Source: JAYTUJ01 sp043744615
Lineage (GTDB): Bacteria > Patescibacteriota > Minisyncoccia > Phycocordibacterales > CAIRYW01
Reading direction: 5' to 3'
Assembly (NCBI GenBank): GCA_043744615.1
Contig: JAYTUJ010000044.1
Location: 1-20,852, forward strand
Length of the DNA: 20,852 bases
Shown here: piece by piece, positions 5,882 to 12,822 of the stretch
How the letters are laid out: each line of letters starts with the position of its first letter
How positions within the stretch are numbered: position 1 is the stretch's first letter
Program-made: the position numbers and the translations under genes
Notes under the pieces: model-generated
What the model saw: the letters and a program-made list of their open reading frames with translations, nothing else
The model's database searches: none
What the model was told of the DNA's origin: nothing

Positions 5882-7681
5882 ATGACATCATATCTTTTAA
5901 TTTCTTTTATCGCTGGGTTGCTTACGGTACTTGCTCCGTGTGTTCTTCCACTTCTTCCGGTGATTGTTGGTGGTTCAATTACTGATCCACGTAATAAATA
6001 TAAACCTTATATTGTGACGCTTTCTTTAGTTGTTTCTGTTTTTGTTTTTACACTTGTATTAAAAGTAGCAACAATTTTTATTAATGTTCCACAATCTTTT
6101 TGGACATATGTTTCGGGAATAATTTTAATTGTATTTGGTTTGATTACAATCTTTCCAACAATATATGAAAAAGCGACGTTAAAAATTAACCTTATTATCT
6201 CTCGAAAAGGTAATACGGTTATGGCTGATGGCTTAAAGAAAAAAAGTATATGGGGAGACATTTTAATCGGTGCATCACTTGGCCCTGTATTTTCAACTTG
6301 TAGCCCAACGTATTTTGTTATTCTTGCTACCGTATTACCACAAAGTACTACACAAGGTTTGATTGACTTGCTCGCATATTGCATCGGCCTTGCGATTTCT
6401 TTGTTGTGCATTGCTTTGATTGGTCAAACTTTTGCATCAAAACTTGAAAAAGCTTCAGACCCTCGGGGAGTATTTAAACGAACACTCGGGGTACTATTTT
6501 TAATCGTCGGAATTTTTGTCATAACAGGTTACGACAAAAAATTTGAATCATATTTGCTTTCATCCGGAGCTATTTTTGATATTACAAAAGTTGAAACAAG
6601 ATTGTTGGTTAATAAAGAAAAAGCTGACGCACTCAAAGATACTGATCAAGGATTAGGTAAATGCAAGACTGGTTTTTGCATGGGTTCTTCAACAAATGAA
6701 ACCGCAACGACTACGATAGTAAGTGCAAATAAAAAAGCCTCAGAAAAAGATGTGGTAACAGCTTCGCCGGTTTATCCTCGATATACCGAAATTAGTAATC
6801 CTTCGGGATTTGTTAACTCTGATCCAATAACAATTGGTCAATATGTTGGCAAAAAAGTTATTATCGTCGACTTTATGACATACACCTGTATCAATTGTAA
6901 GCGAACGTTTCCATATTTAGTTTCGTGGTATGAAAAATATAAAGATGACGGATTAATTATTATCGGTATTCATACGCCAGAATTTGCATTTGAAAAAGAT
7001 ATTAATAATGTCAAAACTGCAATGCATGAAAACATGATTAACTTTCCTGTGGTACTTGATAATGATTACGGAACATGGAATGCGTATCATAACAATGTGT
7101 GGCCACGAAAATATATAATTGATATTCATGGAAATGTTGTCTACGACCACAGTGGGGAAGGCGAATACGAAGAAACAGAAGTAAAAATACAAGAACTTTT
7201 GAAAGAACGAAAAGAGGTTTTAAAAGAAGCAGGTAACGTAGATAAACAAATTACAAAAGAAAGTACGCAGGGAACGAGTATATTACAAAGCCAAGAAACA
7301 TATTTTGGTTCGTATCGAAATGAGTTTTTAGCAAACGGAACCCAAGGAAAATCTGGCGAACAAACTTTTGTAGTTCCACAAAATATAATTTCTGGAGGTC
7401 TGTATCTTGGCGGAACATGGGATATCAAGGATGAATATGCCGAAGCAAAAACAGACGCAACCATTACCTATAATTTTTATGCAAAAGATGTGTTTATGGT
7501 TGCATCTGCTGAATCAGAAAAAAAATTGATAATAAAAATTGACGGTAAGGAGTCTAAAACTCTTACCGTCAAAGATTCAACTTTGTATCACATTGCTTCG
7601 CTTGATACAGCGAGTAAACACCTTCTTGAGATTTCTGTTCCTGCTGGTGTTAAAGCGTTTACGTTTACCTTCGGATCTTAA
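5882..7681 (+). CDS. DipZ-like fusion: CcdA/DsbD membrane domain, thioredoxin domain, C-terminal CBM-like domain
   Basis: A 599-residue protein with the domain order of mycobacterial DipZ. Residues 1-216 form the CcdA-like transporter: 'LAPCVLPLLP' with Cys20 and 'FSTCSPTY' with Cys140 are the redox pair that carries electrons across the membrane. Residues about 295-450 are an extracytoplasmic thioredoxin-fold domain with active site C336-I-N-C339 and cis-Pro408 (WPRKY). Residues about 470-599 ('ETYFGSYRNEF', 'GTWDIKDEYAEA', 'YNFYAKDVFMVAS') match the carbohydrate-binding-like C-terminal domain of DipZ. An additional pair, Cys261 and Cys266 (CKTGFC), lies in the linker. The likely role is moving reducing power to exported thiol proteins. 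It is third in the Xre operon. Its stop overlaps the stop of the convergent gene by 4 bases. Confidence 0.92.
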   Translation: MTSYLLISFIAGLLTVLAPCVLPLLPVIVGGSITDPRNKYKPYIVTLSLVVSVFVFTLVLKVATIFINVPQSFWTYVSGIILIVFGLITIFPTIYEKATLKINLIISRKGNTVMADGLKKKSIWGDILIGASLGPVFSTCSPTYFVILATVLPQSTTQGLIDLLAYCIGLAISLLCIALIGQTFASKLEKASDPRGVFKRTLGVLFLIVGIFVITGYDKKFESYLLSSGAIFDITKVETRLLVNKEKADALKDTDQGLGKCKTGFCMGSSTNETATTTIVSANKKASEKDVVTASPVYPRYTEISNPSGFVNSDPITIGQYVGKKVIIVDFMTYTCINCKRTFPYLVSWYEKYKDDGLIIIGIHTPEFAFEKDINNVKTAMHENMINFPVVLDNDYGTWNAYHNNVWPRKYIIDIHGNVVYDHSGEGEYEETEVKIQELLKERKEVLKEAGNVDKQITKESTQGTSILQSQETYFGSYRNEFLANGTQGKSGEQTFVVPQNIISGGLYLGGTWDIKDEYAEAKTDATITYNFYAKDVFMVASAESEKKLIIKIDGKESKTLTVKDSTLYHIASLDTASKHLLEISVPAGVKAFTFTFGS

Positions 7682-8733
7682 TTTTTAGGATAAGCCTCAT
7701 TTATATTTGCAAAATTACCAATTGATGGATCTCGCAATTGCATTTGTAGTTGTTGTGCGTGCTCTGCTTTCAGTCCAGCCTCTCGAGCGTTGCGGAAGGC
7801 TGCGTAAGAAACAGAGATAAGTAGTAAAGGAATAAGTACTAATCCTAGTATTGGTAATACCTTTACGTATTTTCTGAAGCTTGAGTTTTCAATACTTACA
7901 GAACCTTTTGTGTCACGCAATGTTTTAAATAGTGAATATAAACATGCAAATACAAAGGTGTTAATAAGAAGACTAACTACAAATCCTACCATTGAGATGA
8001 TCGCAACTAATACGAGTGTAACAGTTGTGCCAAGATGAGCATGACCAACTGCCAACTTTAATCCATTTGTAATAAGACTTGATCCAATTGAAAATATCAT
8101 TCCAAAAAGACCAATAAGAATTGATCGTCCAACGATTTGCCACCAGTATCCTCGAGTATATTCTCGTGATTTTACAATTGCATCAAGACCTTTAACGTCT
8201 TCAGTAATAAAGACAAAAAGACTCGCTGTAATCATCGGTGCAATAATAATTGCGGGGATAACAAACAATAAAGCTGCACCAGCTAATGTAAGTTCGGTTA
8301 AAATAAAAACCCAAATATATGATTTAATTTTTGGCCACGCGTGTACAATAAGTTGTTTTGTTGAAAGACTTTTTGTTTCATCAGCGATTGCATACATTAT
8401 TGAAGCCTGAGACCAAACTGTAAAAATAAGTATTGCAATAAATAAAATTGGAAAAATAATAAGCATTGCAATAAATTGAGATGCTGTCGGCCCTGCTGTC
8501 ATAGCTTGTAAAATCCCTGATTGCCCGTTAATTGCAAAAAGTCCTAAAGAAACAATTACTGCGACAATAAAAATAAATACATACGGTAGAATCGAAAGAA
8601 TTGCGAGTGTACTCAATCGACTTTTCCATATATTAAAACCTTCGGTGATAATAAGCCATGTTCCTTTTAGTTTCGGCATTGCTGAAACTGGTGTTGGTGT
8701 GACTTCGGGAGTCACTGTTTGTGTTGTTTCCAT
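7678..8733 (-). CDS. Multi-pass membrane protein (GPDPase membrane-domain/DUF975-like)
   Basis: A 351-residue integral membrane protein with about six helices (roughly 39-66, 88-112, 140-172, 197-222, 231-262, 290-310), a Pro/Thr-rich cytoplasmic N-terminus and a polar C-terminal tail. The central stretch 'AWPKIKSYIWVFILTELTL' and 'FVITEDVKGLDAIVKSREYT' resembles the 'WxxxxxYxxxxLL' and 'xGxxAIxRSxxLxxG' pattern of the glycerophosphodiester-phosphodiesterase membrane domain and DUF975 families, which have no settled function. It follows the phosphoesterase gene after 5 bases, but a TGgTACAAT box just before its ATG suggests it also has its own leaderless transcript. Confidence 0.75.
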   Translation of the reverse strand: METTQTVTPEVTPTPVSAMPKLKGTWLIITEGFNIWKSRLSTLAILSILPYVFIFIVAVIVSLGLFAINGQSGILQAMTAGPTASQFIAMLIIFPILFIAILIFTVWSQASIMYAIADETKSLSTKQLIVHAWPKIKSYIWVFILTELTLAGAALLFVIPAIIIAPMITASLFVFITEDVKGLDAIVKSREYTRGYWWQIVGRSILIGLFGMIFSIGSSLITNGLKLAVGHAHLGTTVTLVLVAIISMVGFVVSLLINTFVFACLYSLFKTLRDTKGSVSIENSSFRKYVKVLPILGLVLIPLLLISVSYAAFRNAREAGLKAEHAQQLQMQLRDPSIGNFANINEAYPKN

Positions 8734-8738
8734 GGTAA

Positions 8739-9773
8739 CTATTGTACCACGTCTCTTTTGCTTGTGATTGAGAAGGTGTCAACAACTTTTCCATCGATGT
8801 TTTTAAAATAACAATCTGCTTGTCGAGGTTTATCGTGTACGTTAAAAGTGCAAAAGAGTGCGCCGTAATTTGCTTTTTGATCTGCAGTATATATTGATGC
8901 CCACCATGGATCGGTTGGTTGTTTTTGTGGTCTGATTGATTCACCACCAAGACCTGAGACAAAGGCAAATGTTTTTCCTTTTGAAATTTGAATACTCGAA
9001 GTACTTGTCGAAGCAATTTTTTGATTTTTAAAATCTCGCATCAGTACTGTTCGTTGGTATGAATGTTCGTGTGCAGTTGCTACGATAGCGCCACCTTCGC
9101 GACATTTTTCGTATACACCCCAACCAACTTGGTCATCTTTTTCACCCAACTGCATCTTTTTTTGGTCCATGTGCCATGCGCAAATATTCCAAAGATTTTT
9201 GCTTTTTGACAGCGTGTCTTTTATGTAATTTGCATGATCTGTTTTTGTTTCAGTTAATCCTGGCGCAACCATTACAAAAATAATTCCTTTATAATTACAT
9301 CGCCATTTTGTTCCAACAGTTCCTTCACAAGCAAGATTTGGAATATTTTTTATATGACCTTCTATTTTTTGTTTGTATGTAGCCCATAGCTTCATGTCAT
9401 GATTTCCAGCTGCTGCAATGATAGGGAAGTCAATACCAAGATTATCAGTTAAATTTTTATACCATTTGTCTGGATTATCTTCATAATCAAAATCACCAAG
9501 GTTAACAATAAGTTCTGCTTCTTCTTTTTTTACTAATTGCAAAACTTCTTTTGAGCTTGCTGCCACACCTTGATCTCCAAAGAATGCAACCTTTACTTCT
9601 TTTTCAGGTATTACTTTGCTAAATATATCAATATGACTGGTTGGAAGAATTTGTGTAGGAGAAAATTCTTCGTACGCACCGGTAATTTTTGTATACATTA
9701 TATTTGTATACAAAAACATAAAACTAAATGTAATTATAGAAAGAATAAGTTTCTTTTTAAAAGAATGTTCCAT
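8739..9773 (-). CDS. Secreted or anchored calcineurin-like phosphoesterase, purple acid phosphatase type
   Basis: A 344-residue protein. Residues 8-27 are hydrophobic after a KKK start, so it is exported or anchored outside the membrane. Metal-ligand motifs occur in order: GDQG with Asp67, GDFDY with Asp94 and Tyr97, GNHD (123-126), AWH with His201 and AHEH (234-237). The GDxxY form, with the metal-binding tyrosine, is the purple acid phosphatase signature. The reaction is hydrolysis of phosphate monoesters; the natural substrate is unknown, but release of phosphate from scavenged molecules would suit a nutrient-dependent cell. Several cysteines (149, 159, 198, 224, 320, 335 region) could form disulfides. 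A TGaTATACT box 6 bases before the ATG predicts a leaderless mRNA. Confidence 0.9.
   Translation of the reverse strand: MEHSFKKKLILSIITFSFMFLYTNIMYTKITGAYEEFSPTQILPTSHIDIFSKVIPEKEVKVAFFGDQGVAASSKEVLQLVKKEEAELIVNLGDFDYEDNPDKWYKNLTDNLGIDFPIIAAAGNHDMKLWATYKQKIEGHIKNIPNLACEGTVGTKWRCNYKGIIFVMVAPGLTETKTDHANYIKDTLSKSKNLWNICAWHMDQKKMQLGEKDDQVGWGVYEKCREGGAIVATAHEHSYQRTVLMRDFKNQKIASTSTSSIQISKGKTFAFVSGLGGESIRPQKQPTDPWWASIYTADQKANYGALFCTFNVHDKPRQADCYFKNIDGKVVDTFSITSKRDVVQ
8741..8749 (-). promoter_or_regulatory. Extended -10 box upstream of the 8733 membrane protein
   Basis: On the minus strand TGgTACAAT ends 7 bases before ATG 8733. It lies at the extreme 3' end of the phosphoesterase gene. The spacing equals that of other leaderless candidates here. 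Confidence 0.5.
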
Positions 9774-9779
9774 GCGTAC

Positions 9780-9788
9780 AGTATATCA
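9780..9788 (-). promoter_or_regulatory. Extended -10 promoter of the phosphoesterase
   Basis: TGaTATACT on the minus strand, 6 bases before ATG 9773. No -35 box is evident. It lies at the junction with the end of the exonuclease gene, so the phosphoesterase can be transcribed independently. Confidence 0.62.
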
Positions 9789-9790
9789 AT

Positions 9791-10495
9791 TTATTTGCTC
9801 AAATGATGGTTTATTGTGTAATAAAAGTCCTCATCTTTATCTTTGAGTGTTAAAAGCCAATTAAGATAGCTTGAGTCATTTGATTTTATTTCCTCGAAAG
9901 TTTTTCCGGCATGTTTTCCAAAGGTGAGTCGTTTCAGTAATATTGGTTTTGCAGTGAGTTCGATAAAAAACTTTATTGTTTCTTCTTGCAAAATTTGTTT
10001 TTCTTTTGAATATTCTGCAACCATGTACTCAAAAACTTTTTCAAGTATAAGTACATCACCCAAAGCATCGTGTGCGGTTGCGTTTTCTATTTCAATATTC
10101 CATCGATACCTTAAATACTGCATTTTGTGTTGCGGATAATCGTACAACATCGATGCAACTTTGTAGGTGCAAATGTATTGACCAGTTTCGATTTCGATAC
10201 CTTCATTTTTTAATACGCCAATATCAAATTTTGCATTGTGTGCAACAAGAACAGAATCTTTTAATAGAGAGGGAAGAGTTTTATAAATTTCTGATTCATT
10301 AAAAGGTAATTTATCCGCAACCATTTTTTCGGTAATATGATGCGTTGCCATTGCAGCAAAATCTATTGCAATCGGCGGTTTAAAATATTGCATAAAAGTT
10401 TCATCAGTCGCTTTGTTTTTGAAAGCAAGTTGAATGAGTCGAGCTTTTTCAAGGTCGGTGGTTTCGGTATCGAGAAAAATTAAGTTGGGGATCAT
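9791..10495 (-). CDS. DnaQ-like DEDDh 3'-5' exonuclease with C-terminal DUF3820-like domain
   Basis: A 234-residue protein. The exonuclease fold holds Asp9 and Glu11 (LDTETT), Asp91 in 'HNAKFD', and His142 and Asp147 in 'AHDALGD', which together make the full DEDDh metal site. The C-terminal 40 residues contain 'LTFGKHAGKTFEEI' and 'SSYLNWLL', the pattern of the DUF3820 module that is often attached to such exonucleases. Likely activity is trimming of 3' ends of DNA or RNA; it is too short and lacks the context to be called the polymerase III epsilon subunit with confidence. A TGcTATACT box 6 bases before the ATG predicts a leaderless mRNA. Confidence 0.9.
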   Translation of the reverse strand: MIPNLIFLDTETTDLEKARLIQLAFKNKATDETFMQYFKPPIAIDFAAMATHHITEKMVADKLPFNESEIYKTLPSLLKDSVLVAHNAKFDIGVLKNEGIEIETGQYICTYKVASMLYDYPQHKMQYLRYRWNIEIENATAHDALGDVLILEKVFEYMVAEYSKEKQILQEETIKFFIELTAKPILLKRLTFGKHAGKTFEEIKSNDSSYLNWLLTLKDKDEDFYYTINHHLSK

Positions 10496-10501
10496 GGGGG
10501 A

Positions 10502-10510
10502 AGTATAGCA
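10502..10510 (-). promoter_or_regulatory. Extended -10 promoter of the exonuclease
   Basis: TGcTATACT on the minus strand, 6 bases (TCCCCC) before ATG 10495. The element is identical to that proposed for ssrA. Confidence 0.65.
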
Positions 10511-10550
10511 GATATTTTATGATTTTTTTAGAAATCTTTTACTTATTTAT

Positions 10551-10559
10551 TGATATTGT
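10551..10559 (+). promoter_or_regulatory. Extended -10 promoter of the PemK-like gene
   Basis: TGaTATTGT ends 6 bases before the GTG at 10566. The match to TATAAT is weaker (4 of 6), but the spacing equals that of neighbouring genes. Confidence 0.45.
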
Positions 10560-10565
10560 TAAAAA

Positions 10566-10949
10566 GTGAAAGATTTTGATAAGTGGAATGCTGAAAAGAT
10601 TAGAATTGAGAATTATTCTTTACATAAATATTATCACCCAAGAGACATTTGGTGCTGTAGTTTAGGTGTAAATACCGGAAACGAACAAGACGGGAAAAAT
10701 AAAGGTTTTCAAAGACCTGTTCTTATATTAAAAGCCTGGAGTAAAGAAACTTGTTTGACTATACCCTTAACAACTTCACTTAAATTAAATAAATATAGAA
10801 TACCTATCGGTTTAGTAAAAAACAAAGAATCAAAAGTTATTATTTCCCAACTTAAAACTATTGATACAAAAAGATTAGTAAATAAAATTACTGTGCTCGA
10901 TACAGAAATATTTAAACATATAAGAAAATCCGTCAAAGAGAGTCTTTGA
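10566..10949 (+). CDS. PemK/MazF-family toxin-like endoribonuclease, orphan
   Basis: A 127-residue protein from GTG. The N-terminal extension 'KDFDKWNAEKIRIEN' precedes the PemK core: 'PRDIWCCSLGVNTGNEQDG' (about 25-43), 'QRPVLILKAWSKETCLTIPLTTS' (about 49-71) and 'ESKVIISQLKTIDTKRLVNKI' (about 87-107). These match the beta-barrel, the conserved Arg-Pro-Val-Leu strand and the 'SQ.RTID..RL' segment of MazF-type mRNA interferases. No antitoxin gene is visible: only 70 bases lie upstream before the divergent exonuclease, and nothing follows before the terminator. The gene's TGA lies inside the terminator stem, so the last residues are encoded by the hairpin. It could be an active toxin with a distant antitoxin or a domesticated RNA-processing enzyme. 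Confidence 0.85.
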   Translation: MKDFDKWNAEKIRIENYSLHKYYHPRDIWCCSLGVNTGNEQDGKNKGFQRPVLILKAWSKETCLTIPLTTSLKLNKYRIPIGLVKNKESKVIISQLKTIDTKRLVNKITVLDTEIFKHIRKSVKESL

Positions 10950-10972
10950 CGGATTTCACTTTTCTCCCTTTT
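10927..10972 (+). terminator. Terminator overlapping the end of the PemK-like gene
   Basis: A 13-bp perfect stem (10927-10939 with 10943-10955) around GAG, followed by the T-rich TCACTTTTCTCCCTTTTT. The stop codon at 10947-10949 lies in the 3' arm, so translating ribosomes would melt the stem. Confidence 0.8.
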
Positions 10973-11033
10973 TCAAGGGCAAGCCCGAAGGCACTTGTAT
11001 TAATAGAATAGCAAAATATGAAGTAAAAGCAAA

Positions 11034-11093
11034 TTATAAAACTTCAGTAACAATTGCCATATGATCAGAAACACCATCAACAACTCTTGTGTT
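11034..11093 (-). pseudogene. Possible C-terminal remnant of an endonuclease/exonuclease/phosphatase-family gene
   Basis: Between two in-frame stops the minus strand encodes NTRVVDGVSDHMAIVTEVL. The 'VSDHxxIxxEV' ending is the usual C-terminal motif of EEP-fold enzymes, where the Ser-Asp-His is catalytic. No start and no upstream domain are present in any frame between here and 11160, so if this is real it is only a relic. The match is short and could be chance. Confidence 0.35.
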
Positions 11094-11114
11094 TTAAAAA
11101 TATATGGATAAGAA

Positions 11115-11143
11115 TTGAATAAGTCCGACTAAAAGGTTATTAT
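11115..11143 (+). promoter_or_regulatory. Promoter of the 11160 gene
   Basis: TTGAAT (11115-11120), a 17-base spacer and TATTAT (11138-11143). The expected start near 11150 leaves a leader of only about ten bases without a Shine-Dalgarno site. Confidence 0.55.
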
Positions 11144-11159
11144 TTAAGTTAATTAATCT

Positions 11160-11684
11160 ATGAAAACTAAAATCAAAAGAAATTGGAAGAATTTATTAAT
11201 AATTCTGTTAATCTTAGTTGTTCTAGGACTTTTGCATTCTTTAAGTAAAAGTTCTAAACTATATAATCACTTAATGTTGTCGTCTTATAATTATTTTGAG
11301 CTTGGCGATAATTACGTATCAATTGATGGAACATGGGCTTCACAATCTGAAGAAGAACTAGGAAATTCTTTTCAAACTGTAAAATTTACATGTGATAAAG
11401 AGGAGGGTACATGTCAACAAGTTGTTGCAGATACAGTATTCGGTATACTTTCACTTTTTACAGAAGTAAGTCGAGTAACAAGTTGGGATAAAAACTTTAT
11501 TACAGCAGAAACATCAGGAGTATGTGTTATTTATAAATATAGAATTGATCGATTACAAAAAGAACTTGTTGGGATTCGACAAACAATTAATCATGAAGGA
11601 GTATGTGCTGTTGTATCTCAGGATGATTTAAAAATTAAGTTAGTCGACGGAGTAAAAAAAGTTCTTAAGTTAAGAGGTTATTAA
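11160..11684 (+). CDS. Anchored extracytoplasmic hypothetical protein
   Basis: A 174-residue protein. A basic start (MKTKIKRNWK) followed by one hydrophobic helix (about 11-27) marks an N-terminal anchor with the rest outside the membrane. The exported part has four cysteines in two groups, C78/C85 (TCDKEEGTC) and C122/C149, consistent with disulfides made by the thiol oxidases encoded elsewhere in the window. The segment 'YVSIDGTWASQSEEE' followed by alternating beta-type strands suggests a small beta-rich domain. I do not recognise a family. The gene stands alone between the PemK-like gene and the ssrA region and has its own promoter. Confidence 0.72.
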   Translation: MKTKIKRNWKNLLIILLILVVLGLLHSLSKSSKLYNHLMLSSYNYFELGDNYVSIDGTWASQSEEELGNSFQTVKFTCDKEEGTCQQVVADTVFGILSLFTEVSRVTSWDKNFITAETSGVCVIYKYRIDRLQKELVGIRQTINHEGVCAVVSQDDLKIKLVDGVKKVLKLRGY

Positions 11685-11722
11685 AGTGAATTAAGTACTT
11701 GAGTCATTTCTTTCTCTGTTTA

Positions 11723-11836
11723 GGAATCGGTCACGAGTTACTAAGTCTTTTGTTTCGAAGACTCACAAAAGCCTAAGTACTCGCGACCCCGGCTCAGAAA
11801 AGTGTTCCCAACACTTTTCTTCCGCCTTTCGATTCC
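11723..11836. repeat. Multi-armed inverted-repeat element, possible structured RNA
   Basis: A 7-bp closing stem (11723-11729 with 11830-11836) encloses two arms. Arm 1 pairs 11729-11738 with 11779-11788 (9 of 10) and 11747-11753 with 11765-11771. Arm 2 is an 11-bp perfect stem (11796-11806 with 11810-11820) with a CCC loop. It lies between the stop of the 11160 gene and the ssrA terminator, and no coding frame fits. It matches no RNA class I know. It could serve as a bulky 3' end for the 11160 mRNA, an independent RNA, or a dispersed palindromic element. Confidence 0.5.
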
Positions 11837-11855
11837 CGGCAATATCTTTTCACAG

Positions 11856-11901
11856 TTGATAAAATAAAAAACACCCTCACGGGCGTTATTTATTTTATCA
11901 A
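11856..11901 (-). terminator. Terminator of ssrA
   Basis: Read on the minus strand, a GC-rich stem AACGCCC/GGGTGTT (11887-11881 with 11876-11870, loop GTGA) is followed by TTTTATTTTATC. It begins 16 bases after the tmRNA 3' end. An outer AT-rich 13-bp pairing (11856-11868 with 11889-11901) makes it symmetrical, so it may also stop rightward transcription. Confidence 0.8.
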
Positions 11902-11903
11902 TG

Positions 11904-12288
11904 TGGAGATGGCGGGAATCGAACCCGCGTGCGAAAGAGGCTTTTAGTAGAGTCTACATCACCTGTTTTGCTTTTTCTGCAACAAGTGCAGTTTAGGCTC
12001 AAAAAGTATTAAACAAACGAAACCTTTTTGAACCGATCTTCTATAGCTTAATCTGCAACGAAGCGGTGCAGACCAAAGCCTCATTGTTAACGCCTTCCTA
12101 CGTATGAGGCGTAGATAAGAATAGCGTCGCTATACGCGTGCGTAAGCGAGTTGAAGGTCGTTCATCGCAAAATACGGTGAAACGACTGAAGATGTTTTAG
12201 CACTTCAAGGTTCTGGCAGTTTAAGAAGTTACCAGAGCTTCATGATGCACGACTAAAAGGTATTCTCTCGTCGAAGCCGATCATCCCC
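11904..12288 (-). ncRNA. ssrA: Transfer-messenger RNA (tmRNA)
   Basis: Read on the minus strand, the 5' end is GGGGATGATCGGCTTCGACG, the conserved tmRNA start, and the 3' end is a tRNA-like T arm (GCGGG TTCGATT CCCGC) plus CATCTCC and discriminator A. The 5' GGGGATG pairs with CATCTCC (7 bp, one G-U) to close the acceptor stem. CCA is not encoded. Length is 385 nt. The most likely tag frame is 12183-12130, after an AGUC element like that before the E. coli resume codon, reading VSPYFAMNDLQLAYARV and then TAG; a shorter start at the internal GCG would give AMNDLQLAYARV. The RNA rescues stalled ribosomes with SmpB, whose gene lies immediately upstream on the same strand. Confidence 0.95.
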
Positions 12289-12314
12289 GTATGTATTTTT
12301 CGAAGTACATAATG

Positions 12315-12323
12315 AGTATAGCA
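12315..12323 (-). promoter_or_regulatory. Extended -10 promoter of ssrA
   Basis: TGcTATACT on the minus strand, just after the smpB stop. The expected start is near 12308, about 20 bases before the mature tmRNA 5' end, which leaves a short extension for RNase P to remove. A clear -35 box is missing. Confidence 0.6.
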
Positions 12324-12330
12324 TGTAAGC

Positions 12331-12771
12331 TTAGATTCCAAATTCACGACGGATTTCTCTTTCCGTATCTCGTTTTTTAATTGATTGTCGTTTGTCGAAT
12401 TTATTTTTTCCACGAACAACACAGACTTGTACTTTGGCCCAGCGACCTTTGACATAAATTGAAAGCGGAATAATCGTTAAGCCTTGTTTTGTCTCAAGTG
12501 CAGAAAGTTTAAAGAGTTGTTGTTTGTGTAAAATCAGTTTTCGGTTTCGATCGGACTCATAACTTTTTGGAGTGTTGTTTACTTGAAAAGGGGGAATTGT
12601 TGCACCGATCAAAAATGCTTCACCCCCGCGGATAATAATATAGGCACCTTCAAGCGATCCGTGTTTTGCGCGAAGTGATTTTATTTCATATCCTGCCAAT
12701 TCGATACCAGCCTCGTAGGTTTCGAGAATTTCGTAGTTTAAGGTGGCTTTTTTGTTGAGGACTAAATTCAT
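12331..12771 (-). CDS. smpB: SsrA-binding protein SmpB
   Basis: A 146-residue protein of normal length. Family blocks are visible: 'NKKATLNYEILETYEAGIEL' at 7-26, 'GYEIKSLRAKHGSLEGAYI' at 27-45, 'HKQQLFKL' around 82-89, 'YVKGRWAKVQVCVVRGK' around 108-124, and a basic tail 'KFDKRQSIKKRDTEREIRRE' that occupies the mRNA channel in stalled ribosomes. SmpB binds the tRNA-like end of tmRNA and delivers it to the A site with EF-Tu. It is encoded next to ssrA on the same strand, 42 bases apart, so the two partners may be co-expressed. It is one of the few genes here with a clear Shine-Dalgarno site (GGAG, 8 bases before the ATG). Confidence 0.97.
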   Translation of the reverse strand: MNLVLNKKATLNYEILETYEAGIELAGYEIKSLRAKHGSLEGAYIIIRGGEAFLIGATIPPFQVNNTPKSYESDRNRKLILHKQQLFKLSALETKQGLTIIPLSIYVKGRWAKVQVCVVRGKNKFDKRQSIKKRDTEREIRREFGI

Positions 12772-12822
12772 ATTTTTTGCTCCAAGCTTGGTTTTTTAAG
12801 CCTATTTTTTGAGCGATACTTC

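Noticed and set aside
7141..7464. A 107-codon open frame on the minus strand inside the DipZ-like gene
   Set aside because: It is antisense to a well-supported coding sequence with full domain matches and has no recognisable protein features.
8633..9016. A 127-codon minus-strand frame overlapping the phosphoesterase
   Set aside because: It is out of frame with two good genes on the same strand and its composition (Asn, His, Ser rich) looks non-coding.
5523..10949. Possible UGA recoding (code 25 of Gracilibacteria/Absconditabacteria)
   Set aside because: TGA ends the Xre gene in an ATGA overlap and ends the PemK-like gene at its expected length, and none of the recognised genes needs TGA read through.
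11685..11903. CRISPR repeat or tRNA in the gap before ssrA
   Set aside because: No regularly spaced direct repeats and no T-arm or cloverleaf are present; the signal is inverted repeats only.
12240..12455. A 71-codon minus-strand frame across the smpB/ssrA junction
   Set aside because: It overlaps the 3' end of smpB in another frame and the mature 5' end of tmRNA.
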